From: Lepus europaeus
Taxonomy: Eukaryota > Chordata > Mammalia > Lagomorpha > Leporidae
DNA length: 64,000 bases
Direction of reading: 5' to 3'
Assembly (NCBI RefSeq): GCF_033115175.1
Contig: NC_084843.1
Coordinates: forward strand, 53,298,474 to 53,362,473
Positions 11,101-23,100 of the stretch are shown here, piece after piece; within the stretch, counting starts at the first letter, position 1; each line of letters starts with the position of its first letter. Position numbers and translations under genes: made by a program. The notes beneath the pieces are model-generated. The model was not told where the DNA came from. It made no database searches and saw only the letters and a list, made by a program, of their open reading frames with translations.

Positions 11101-14100
11101 AAAATGACTAACAAGTGACTTTTATTAGTGCTCAGAAGATGTAGTTATGTTTTCTAATGATCCCTCCCTGTAAATGTGCTTAAAAGCTTGAGAGTGTCTG
11201 ATGAGGCAGGGTTTGGTTTTAAGGTGGTACACAACTGACTTTCCATTCCTTCTTATCTTTGCTGTCTCTGAGTTGTTTATGTATCACTTCCTTGACAGAT
11301 ACTATCTTACTTGTACTTGCCTTTAAAGGATCAGCTGTAGTTATAAATAGGTAATGTTAAGAAAATGTAATTCTTTTATGTTCATAGTAGGAAGGTTATA
11401 ATCTGGGGCTATTTGTGAGAAGTCAGTGTAGAAAGATTCTGCTTAAGTCCTTTTGATCATACAAATGCAGAGGACTTACAACTTTAAAATATAAACTTGT
11501 GAATGACCAAACACAATTAACGTTAAGACAAAGTCAGTAAAGACAAAATTATTAGATTCTGTATTAAAACAATTTTAAATTAGGGTATTAGGGGAGACCT
11601 CATTGAGAAAGTGACATTTGTGCAAAGCCTTAAAAGAATATAAAGAAGCAATTCTAATAGATACTGAAAGGAAGGAAATTCTAGACAAAAGGATTACAGA
11701 TACACAATGTTTGGCATATGTGAAAATAGCAGATGGCAGAGTGAAAGGTTTAGGAGAGTAGCAGCAGAGAAAGAATGTCAAGTATGCTGGGGGTAGGTAT
11801 GTGCATATGTCTGTAGGAACAGGGTATAGAAGACTGTTTAGAAGCTTGTGGGTCTTTGAGCAGTGATCTGTGAATTTTAAACAGGATCACTTTGCACATT
11901 ACTATTTGGAAAGGATGGCTCCTCTAGTTGCTCACTGCCTCCCCAAAAGGAGAGGCAGCAAGGGGATAAGCATGGCATCTCCTGTGGTAACAACTGCTTC
12001 TGGAGCAAAAGTCAGAGATTGAATTTTTAGTGTGAATCATTTTATACTGTTTAGTCATATAAATGCATTACATTTTCCAAACAAATTCAAAGAAAAATTT
12101 AATAGCCTTCGGGGCTGACACTGTGGTGTAGCAAGTAAAGCTGCTGAATCCCACATGGGTGTTGGTTTGAGTCCTGGCTGCTCCACTATAATCCAGCTCC
12201 CTACTAATGTGCCTCGAAAAGCAGCAGAAGATAGTCTAAATCCTTGGGCCCCTGCACCCATGTGAGAGACTGGGAAAAATCTTTGGATCTGCCCAGCTCC
12301 CCCATTGCAGCCATCTGGAGAGTGAACCAGTGGATGGAAGATTGATTTCTCTCTCTAACTCTTTCAAATAAGAATTGTTATTGGAAACAACCCAAATATA
12401 CTTCTTCAGTTGGTAAATGGATAAACCAGTAATTTCTGAATGGAAAAAGAAAATGAAATGAATTAACTACCCAGCAATACAAAGGAACCAACTGATACAT
12501 ACACCATGGATAACTTCAATGTATTACATTTAGTAAGAAAAGCCAGGCTCAAAGAATACATATTGTGTAACATTTTCACCCAAGCAGAATCTATAGACAC
12601 AAATAAGGGTTTCAGAAACTGGAAACAAACTTGCAGAAGGAAATGAAGAAACTATCCTGTGTTTTGCTTGTGTTATCTCTATTTTGAAAAACCTACAGAA
12701 TTGTACACTGAAAAGGGTCAATTTTATTGCTTGTAAATTACAGTTCAGTTTTTAAAAAGCTATCACACTGTTCAGTTTAGGAAAACTGACTGTGGTTAGG
12801 TTGAGTAAATAAATAGGGATTTTCAAGGGAATCTGATTTGTACTACTAAAGGTACTCCTATTTACAAAAATATTTACAATAACAACTCCTTAAATGGGTT
12901 GCTTTTCAAGAGAGGCATTTAAATTTGAATACAGCTGTTTTCTGTTAACAGGGAGAAAGCAACAAAATGGTGTGTGGCATGAATCCCAATTAAACATGAC
13001 TGGTACTGGATTCATCTCTGCAATGATCCAAAATCCATGAGAGAATACAACCATTTAACATGTTTTCTCCTATGTAGATACTGTATAGAAAAAGGTAAAT
13101 TTATTATGGACATTTAAATTTTACTATCCTAAAATGCTATTTGAGATCTTTTAAACACACACACACACCTATCTGCTGGTTCACTCCCCAAATGCATGCA
13201 ATTGGCAGGGCTGGGCCAGGCTGAAGCCAGGAGCTTAGAACTCCATCTGGGTCTCCCACATGGGTAGCAGGGTCCCATGCACATCAGCCATCATCTTCTA
13301 CCTCCCAGGCAACATTAGCAGTAAACTGAATTGGGTAGAGTGTGGCTGGGGCTCAAATCTGCACGCTGATTCAGGAAGTGGGTATCTGAAATTGAGACTT
13401 AAATGAGGGGCAACTGTTGTGATGTATCATATTAAGATTTAAGAATGGTAAACTTGACTCTGAACACTAAGCAATAATATTTATGCAAAAATAGTGTCAC
13501 AAATATTAAACAGGTAGTGACTGTATATATTGTAAAATTTTGAGAATTTCCTCAGTAACTGAGCAGTGGATAGAAAGGTTGGGAACCAACTCTGAGATAA
13601 AATAGCTTTTTGAGGTCTTCAGTTTGACTTGTAAGCCGGGCTGTGTTAGCCCCATTCTCCCTATCAGAATCCACTGTGTGCTTCCATACCCACCATCATA
13701 GTCTATGCCATTTCTACAAGTGCCACACATGAAGTTTCAGAAATAAGGATTAGGTGCTTATTTTAGTGGATCAATAGATACATAAAACTACATAATATTT
13801 TTCTTTGCATAGTTTGCTAAAGAGAAGTAGCTCTCAATTTTAAACCTTACTATTATTTTATGAATGATGTATATCCCCTAAAAGAGGTCTTAAAAATTAG
13901 ATTTCAGCCCATTAAATCAGAGATAGTATATAAGTGGAAATCTGCCTTATGTTAAAACATTTTAAGTTCCCAAAGTATTAATTATTCCAGATTTCTTCAA
14001 GCACTGGCATGCCATTTAAGTGATTTAATGAAAGTAGGCCAGTGCATCCTGTCATGTCTTCCGTCATTTACGAGCATACCTATAAAGATGATTTCTTCTA

Positions 14101-17100
14101 CCAAATCAGTTCTTTTAGATACGGATATTCGAGAAGCTTGGCTATACCTGATGAAGTGCTCCTGCTGGTAAAACAATGGCATCACCGAGAAACTGAATAA
14201 GAGTGCATGTTCTGACTCCATACTCTTCAAGCAGCCTTTGGCGGAGCTTTCTGTTCACATACCAACTTTGGTCACGTATTGGATCATGTTCTGGTGGAAC
14301 TTCAAGGCCCTGTTCTTTTGAAATCTGAAATATGGATTAAAATAAAAATATACCCTCAATTTAAGAGAAATGGTAAATCCTGTTCAGTTAAATTCCAGTT
14401 TTATTTACAACAGTAACAATCTTTTGTCCTCTGAATGTTATGAAACAATGACCACACTTAAGTTAAAATATTCTGCAATAATTTGAAAAGCCAAAGGATG
14501 CTAAAGCAATACAGCACATTGGAAAGCTGTAAACAGTGTGAATCCTGCTCCCCTCTCACTACCTCCTTTCACTATGAAGTTGCCATCCATCTGGTTTCCT
14601 TGTAATTTTTTTCAAGAGTAAAATACACGGATGAGGAAAAGCCTAGTTTTATTTTTTTTTCCCAAAATATTCACATGTATGGATTTCATAAACACTACTT
14701 GATCCCTTTTTTTGTTTGTATAAAGAGCTACTTTATTTAAAAGGCAGAGGGAGAACTTCCATCTACCGGCTCACTCCCTAGATGGCCCCACCTGCTGGGA
14801 CTGGGCCAGGCAGAAGCCAGGAGTTTCATTGGGGTCTTTTGACATGAGTGGAAGGAGCTCAAGTACTTGGGCCATCTTCCCCTGCCTTTCCAGGCAAATT
14901 AACAGGGAGCTGGATCAAAAGTGCAGTAGCTGGGACTTGAACTGGTGCCCCTATGGGATCTCAGGCAGCAGCTTAACCTGCTATGCCACAGTGCCAGCCA
15001 GGATCACTTTTTTAAGGTAATATTTAGAGATAAATATTTTCATAAATAAGACTAACCTTTAACAATTTTTAAAGATTTATTTACTTGAAGGCAGAGTTAA
15101 GAGAGATATGTAGTGAGACAGATTTTCCATTGACTGGTTCATTCTACAAATAGTATCAATGGCCAGGGATGGGCCAATCTAACATCAGGAGTCTGGAACT
15201 CCATGCTCGTCTCCCATGGGTGTAGGGGCTTAGGGACATGTGTCATCTTCCACTACTTTTCCAGGTGCATTAGCAGGGAGATGGATCAAAAGCAGAGCAG
15301 CTGAGTCTCAAAACTGCTGTCCCAATGGGATGCTGGTGTTACAGGCAGTGGCTTAACCCACTACACCGCAACCCCAGCCCAGAACCTAACCCTTTAACTC
15401 TTGAAAAAAGTCTATCTCGGAGCCGGCGCAGAGGCACAGCGGGTTAGGGCCAGTGCTGTGGTGCAGTGGGTTAAAACCCTGGCCTGAAGCACCGGCATCC
15501 CATGTAGGCACTGGTTTGAGTCCCAGCTGCTCCTCTTCCAATCCAGCTCTCTGCTATGCCCTGGGAAAGCAGTCGAAGATGGCCCAAGTCCTTGGGTCCC
15601 AGCACCCACCTGGGAGACCTGGAAGAAGCTCCTGGCTCCTGGCTTTGGATCGGTGCAGTTCCGGCCATTGTGGCCATCTGGGGAATGAACCAGAAGATGG
15701 AGGACCTCTCTCTCTGTCTCTAGCTCTAACTCTTTAAAAAAAAAAAAAAAAAAAAAGACCTTGACCTGAGGTGCCAGCATCCTATGTGGGCACCGGTTCT
15801 AGTCCCAGCTGCTCCTCTTCTGATCCAGCTCTCTGCTGTAGCCTGGGAGGGCAGTGGAGGATGGCCCAAGTCCTTGGGCCCCTGCACCTGCATGGGAGAC
15901 CCAGAAGAAGCTCCTGGCGCAGCTCCGGCCGTTGCGGCCATCTGGGGAGTGAGCCAGTGGATGGAAGACCTCTCTGTAGCTCTGTCTTTCAAATAAATAA
16001 AATAAATCTTTTAAAAAAAAAAAAGTCTATTTCAAAAGGTTCTCATACTAATCAATGCAATAGTCTTATGCTTTTCCGGGAGCACAAATTATGGGTAGGT
16101 GTTGTGGTGTAGTAGGTTAAGTGGCTTTTTGGGAGACCTGTATCCTATTTCAGAGCGCCTGATTTGAGTCCAGGCCACTCCATGCTGATTCAGCTTCCTG
16201 CTAATAAGCCCGAGAGGCAGCAAATGATGGCCCAAATACTTAGGTTCCTGATGCCCATGTGGGAAACCTGGATTAGTTCCAGCTGTTGGGAGCACCTGGG
16301 GAGTGAACCAGAGAATGGAAGATATCTCTGACTCCTTCTCTATCTTGTTATTCTGTTTTTTTCCAAACTAATTTTAAGAAAAAATAGTTTTAAATAGTAT
16401 TTTGGATTAATATATTCTCCTTCATTTCACAACAATTAGTGTCAGAACTTCCAAACAGCAGCAGTGAAGATCCCTGAAAATAAATTCCCATAACTACAAA
16501 ATGTATAAAATATCCGAGCAAAGGACTTGAACCAATTATTTCAAGTAGTGTCAATTTCCTCTCTTATTTCAGTTTAGGGACAAACAATTAAAGATATGAC
16601 TACTCAGAACTGCAGTCTACTTAATTAAGTATCCTATCACAATCAGATATGATAGAGCAGAATCACTGTGTAACAGCCAAAAATATCAGATTTAAAAACA
16701 GGATCCTGGGGCCAGCACTGTGGTTCGCTTGGTTAATCCTCTGCCTGTGGTGCTGGCATCCCATATGGGTGCCAGGTTCTAGTCCCAGTTGCTCCTCTTC
16801 CAGTCCAATTCTCTGCTGTGGCCCGGGAAGGCAGTGGAGGATGGCCCGAGTGCTTGGGCCCCTGCACCCGCATGGGAGACCAGGAGGACCATGGCCCCTG
16901 GCTTCGGATCGGCGCAGCCATTTGGGGGGTGAATCAATGGAAGGAAGACCTTTCTCCCGTCTCTCTCTCTCTCACTGTTTATAACTCTACCTGTCAAATA
17001 ATTTAAAAAAAAAAAAAAGGATCCTACCTTCTTCACATATTGCCAACAAAAGAATTAGCTCTTACATTCTCTAACTCCCAGTACCTATTTTTCAATACTC

Positions 17101-20100
17101 AGCTGTCACGTGGCTCATCAATAGGTTAATCCTTTACTATAATGGGATAGTGGAGCACCAACAACTGAGAACAAACTGTCATTCAAACCCCCAAATCAAA
17201 CAGGCTTTCAAAGGGAGCTTTTGACATTCAACAAAAACCCCTATCTCTTTTGAAGTAAAAATTATTTAATGATTTCATACTGCTGAATGCCAAAGTTGCA
17301 TTAACAAATTAAGTCCTTGATAAAGGTGAGCAAAGTTTTTGCAATCTAAATAATACCTTTTGAAGAAATTCCCTTATCTTGTCAACATCTTTCCCAGCAT
17401 AAATATGCCACAGAGCACCAGGCGTTTCACTTGAGTCCTTCAATCTTTTCCTTAAAATGTCATCCAGATCTTCCTCTTCAAATTTCTTGAGTATTCCTGA
17501 AACACAAGAGAATATATTTTCTTTTCCTTCATTTTTAAAATTTATTTAATTGAAAGTAAAAATTATAGTGGTAGGGGAGGGAGGGAGAGAGAAAATGCAT
17601 GCAAGAGTGAGCCCACATGGCTGATGCTGGGCCAAGTGAAAACCAAGAGCCAGGAATTCCATCTGGGTATTCCACATAGGTAGTAGGGGTGCAAGCACTT
17701 GAGTTGTCTTCCACTGCTTTTTCAGCGGCATTAGCAGGAAGCTAGATTGGAAGTGGAGCAGCCAAGACTAGAACCAGAGCTCCAATATGGGATACCAGCA
17801 TTGCAAGTGGTAGCTTAACCTACTGTGCCATGACAGAGGTCCCCTGGATCAGTGAGTAATCAACCCCAGTGACATATGCAAAACTCTCAGAACTCTAAGA
17901 GCAGAGAACTGGAGATTCTGTCTCTTGTGCAACAGTTACTTCTCCAGTTTGTTTTTTCCAAAGCAAGGAGTAGGAGGTAGAACATTCAAGAGCTCCTCAA
18001 ATTTAACCAACTGGCTACCTGTCTCAAGTGGGTGGTCCTAACAATGATGTATATTCACAATGTTTTGCAACTGCAAAAGACTTTTATAATTAATTAGTTG
18101 GCCCCTATAACTAGTAAGGCAGACACACAACCTTGACTTTTCACCTGAATAAAAAGGTTCACTGAGGTAAAGGGATTTGCTCATTACCATGACTACTGAA
18201 AGGCAGACCAAAATATATTTGGGTTTGGGACCAGTGCTGTGGTGGAGGTGTAAAGCTGCTGCCTGCAGTGCCGGCAGTTCCATATGGGTGCCAGTTCCAG
18301 ATCCTGCTGCTCCACTTCAGATCCAGCTCTCTGCTATGGCCTGGGAAAGCAGTGGAAGATGGCCCAAGGCCTTGGGCCCCTGCACCTCTGTGGGAGACCC
18401 AGAAGAAGCTCCTGCCTCCAGATTGGCCCAGCGTCGGCTGTTGCAGCTAACTGGGGAGTGAACCAGTGGATGCAAGACCTCTCTCTCTCTGTCTTTCCTT
18501 CTCTGTGTAAGTCTTTCAAATACATCTTAAATATATATACATATATGGGTTAATTCCTATAGGATCTCAAATTTTAATCTGTAATTAAATGCAAATGCTT
18601 CACAAATAACAAACTGTAGATTTGAGGAAACAGTCCAACCTTCCAAAGTGTTTGCAAAGTAAAATTTCCTACAAACACACACACACATACCCATGAGATA
18701 TTTACATAAAAAATATACAAATGAAAATATTCACTATAAATCTAAGTGTGTAATTATAGGAGGATTTTTGACTTACTGATGTACTTCAACAAACATTTTA
18801 AATAAACATTCTTTAGGAGAAAAAGAAACCTACTGCTACATATACAAAGGATGTACATGTTGTTTCCTTACATCTGTGAGTAAAATCCTTTTTATATTCA
18901 AACTTGCAAGGAATTCTTAATTCCAATATTTATTAAGTGTTTACTATATGTCAGACACTGTCCTAGGATGTAGACGAATTTAGCATAAGAAAAGATCTAG
19001 CTTGGGGCCGGCATTGTGCAGAAGGTTAATCTGACCCTTGCAATGCTGGCGTCTCCTGTGGGCACTGGTTTGATCCTGACTGCTCCTCTTCCAATCCAGC
19101 TACTTGCTAATGGCCTGGGAAAAGCATCAGAAGATGACCGAAGTGTTTGGGACCCTGCCCCTGATGTGGGAGACCTGGAAGATGCTCCTGGCTTCTGGCT
19201 TTGGCTAAGCTCAGCCCTGGCATTGTGGGCATCTGGAACTGAACCAGCAGATGGAACACTTTTCTTTCTCCCCTCTCTGTAACTCTTGACTTTCAAATAA
19301 TAAATACGTCTTAAAAAAAAAAAAAAGATCTAGTTGGGCAGGCATTGTAGCATCCCGAGTAAAGCCTCCACTTCAGATGCTGGTATTCTGTTTGAGCAAT
19401 GGGTCGAGTCCTAGCTGCTGCACCTCCAACCCAGCTCCCTGCTAATACACCTGGGAAAGCAGCAGAGAATGGCCCAAGTCCTTGGGCCTCTGCATCCACG
19501 TGGGAGACGCCAAGGAAGCTCCTGACTTTGGTCTGCCCCAGCCATGGACATTGTGGCCATCTGGGGAGTAAACCAGTAGGTGGAAGATCTCTGTTTCTCC
19601 TTCTCTTTCAAATAAGTAAAATAAATCTTAAATTAAAAAAAAAAAAATGACCTAGCCAACACCTCTAACTAGAGAGTCTTTTTTTAAGTTAATTAATTTA
19701 TTTGAAAGGTAGCGCTAAGGAGACAGAGATTTTTCCATCAGCTGGCTCACTCCCCAATGGCTGCAACAGCCAGGACTGAGCCAGACTGAAGCCAGGAAAC
19801 AGGAACCAGGAGCTTCCTCTGGGAAGGCAAGCTTCCATCCACCTGTTCACTCCCCAAATGGCCACAAAAGCCAGGAAGCCAGGAGCCTGGTACTCCATTC
19901 CAGGTCTCCCACAGGTTTCCCACATTGTTGTTCAAGGCCACGGTGCTTTGGCCATTCTTTGCTACTTTCCCAGGTGCATTACCAGGGAGCTGGACTGGAA
20001 GCAGAGCAGCAGGGACTTGAACTTGTACTCCCATTTGATATGGGACACAAGTGTTGCAAGTGGTGGCTTAACCTGCTATGTCACCACACCTGATTTTATT

Positions 20101-23100
20101 TTTCTTAAGGGTTACAGTTCAAAATGTTCTTTAGGGGTTTGAGTCCCAGCTGTTCTACTTCTAATCCAGCTCCTTGCTAACAGGCTCAGAAAGCAGCAGA
20201 AGATGGCCCAACTATCTGGTCCCCTGCCACTCACGTGGGAGATCTGGAAGAAACTCCTAGCCCCTGGCTTCAGCCTCGTTCAGCCCTGGCTGTTGTGGCC
20301 ATTTGAGGAGTGAATCAGCAGATGCACGATCTCTTTCTCTCTCTTTTACTCTCCCTTTCCAAATAAATAAATCTTAAAATTCTCCGCTAAAAAATTAAAA
20401 TGTTCTCTTTTAAAATGACAGTTGATGGTTTTCAAATATATTTCCTTAACAAAACTAAATGTTGCAAGCCTTGAATTGGTTTTCCAACTTTTCCTCTGTA
20501 AAGTTTAACACTTTATAAGAAAGAGTAGAGGAAGATGGGTCATAAAGAAGAGAATGGTAGATAATCTCAGTTATATTCTGAACAACGCATGAAAGAGTTT
20601 GCCAGGGAGACAAGGAGGAAGAAGAATCACCACAGTCAAAGAAAAACTATGCGCTTTTAGTTGGTCAGCATTTCTTGATGTGCTTTAAGCATCAGTGTAA
20701 TTTTTTTAAAGATTTATTTATTTGAAAGTCAGAGTTACACAGAGATAGAGTAGAGGCAGAGAGAAAGAGAAAGAGAAAAAGAAGGGGGGGAGGGGAAGGG
20801 GAAGGGTATCAGTGTAATTTTAAAACAATGCTTTATCTGTGACCACCTATACAAAGTGAAAAAAAAATTTAGATAAAGAGTGTTTTTACAAGACCAGATA
20901 CTATAGAAGGAGTAAGTGGTGAGGAATGTGTAAGAAAAAGATGAGTAAGAGTTCCAACACTTAAGTACCTGAATGAACAATATTAGAGAAAGGTAAGTGT
21001 AGTGCAGATTATAGAATAAGTGCTACAGGGGATGATCTGAACAAAATACACTGAGAGGTACAAAAAAAGTAACTGCAGCTTTTTAGGTTTAGAAAGGATA
21101 AATAATCTGAACCAGACTACACATTTCTATGGTCCAGCTAAGACTGTAACTCAAAAAGTGCCTATGACTCTGAAAAGCTTAAGGTGGAGGCAGAGGAGAG
21201 GTTATGTATTATAATCAACAGTATAAGTTAAAAGGCTGTGTAACTAATGAGTTTCTACACTTTTGAGGAAGTTTAGGTTGTGTATTATATTCAATGAATA
21301 TTATAATGAATCTCTATATCCCCAGTCTTTAGCCACTAAGTTGTAGATTTATCAGGCCTCTAGACAAGAATCAATTAAGTGGTGGATGGAAATCATGTAT
21401 AGAATTTCTTAGAGGGGCCGGCACTGTGGCATAGCGGGTAAAGCCACCGCCTGCAGTACTGGCATCCCATATGGGCGCTGATTCGAGTCCCGGCTGCTCC
21501 ACTTCCGATCTAGCTCTCTGCTATGGCCTGGGAAAGCAGTGGAAAATAGCCCAGGTTCTTGGGACCCTGTACTCATGTGGGAGACCTGGAGGAAGCTCCT
21601 GTCTCCTGGCTTCGGATCGGCGCAACTCTGGCTGTTTCGGCCTGTTGGGGAGTGAACCAGTGGATGGAAGACCTCTCTCCCTCTCTCCCTCCCTCCCTCC
21701 CTCTCTCTCTCCCTCTGTAAGTGTGACTTTCAAGTAAAATAAATAATCTTAAAAAAAAAAAAAAAAAAAAAAAACCATTTCATAAAAAGTATACATGGGC
21801 CGGTGCCATGGTTCACGTGGTTAATCCTCCGCCTGCAGCGCCAGCATCCCATATGGGCACCAGGTTCCAGTCCTGGTTGCCCCCCTTCCAGTCCAGCTCT
21901 CTGCTGTGGCCCAGGAGGGCAGTGGAGGATGGCCCAAGTGCTTGGGCCCCTGCACCCGCATGGGAGACTAGGAGGAGGCACCTGGCTCCTGGCTTCGGAT
22001 TGGTGCAGCTCTGGCCGTAGTGGCCATTTGGAGAGTGAACCAACAGAAGAAAGACCTTTCTCTATAACTCTACCTGTCCAAAAAAAAAAAAAAAAAGTGT
22101 ACATAAAAGTAGAAAAGATAGAGAAATAATGTCCATGACTCAAAGTGTGAGAAGCAAGAACTTCTTTTTGAAGAGGCAGTAATTAGCAGTGACATTTATT
22201 ATGGAGTATGTGAATAATAAATGGATCAAAAAGAAAGCACTGATTTATCATTATGTGTCAGAGCAGTAGCAACATAAAGTAGTAGTAGCAGCACAGTAGC
22301 AGGCAATCTGAGGGTTGGCTGGCGCCGTGGCTTAACAGGCTAATCCTCCGCCTTGCAGCACCGGCACACCGGGTTCTAGTCCCGGTCGGGGCGCTGGATT
22401 CTATCCCGGTTGCTCCTCTTCCAGGCCAGCTCTCTGCTACGGCCCAGGAAGGCAGTAGAGGATGGCCCAAGTCCTTGGGCCCTGCACCTGCATGGGAGAC
22501 CAGGAGAAGCACCTGGCTCCTGGCTTCGGATCAGCAAGATGCGCTGGCCGCAGCGGCCATTGGAGGGTGAACCAACGGCAAAAAGGAAGACCTTTTCTCT
22601 CTCTCTATCCACGCTGTCAAAAAAAAAAAAAAAAAAAAAAAAAGAATCTGAGGGCAGGAGTAATGGAATAAAAAAAGGTTTGAAGGTGGTTTGCTTTAGA
22701 GGAAGAAGGAATAGCTTTGAATCTGCTCCTATTATGAAGAACAGCAGTCAGTAAAGCAGTTGTGACTGTTTAGCTTTGTGTCTATAAAGAAGGGGGTAAC
22801 TGATTGAACAAGGCTTCAGAAAGACATCCAGAGGCTGGAAATTAAAACTATGTATTAGACAGAAAGGCTACTTCTACATATGAGAAAAGACCCCTTCTTC
22901 TTCTTCCTGATACTGGAAGAGAGAAAGAATGCTTGAGCCATAAACTAGGATCCAGTTTCTATTCTCCAGTAAATACTTACAGTAAGCTTCATAATACATT
23001 TTCATAACAATATTTAATTATACTAAAGGAGCAAATAAAAATATTTATAAAATTAATTTTACTTAAAGAATAGGAAAATTAATCTTCATGTAATACTGAT

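Larger units (their letters stand above)
8602..14147 (-). other. JMJD1C: JMJD1C intron (5.5 kb)
   Basis: Contains the 5S pseudogene, four C SINEs and an L1 3' end. 11570-11800 resembles a diverged ancient repeat (GAAAGTGACATTTGTGCAAA) of unassigned family. The rest is unique. Confidence 0.8.
14325..17356 (-). other. JMJD1C: JMJD1C intron (3.0 kb)
   Basis: Half SINE: two reverse copies, a nested pair and two more sense copies. The rest is unique AT-rich sequence. Confidence 0.85.

Noticed and set aside
22880..22920. Poly-pyrimidine (TTC)n as a splice element or repeat of note
   Set aside because: Short, no exon follows in either direction.
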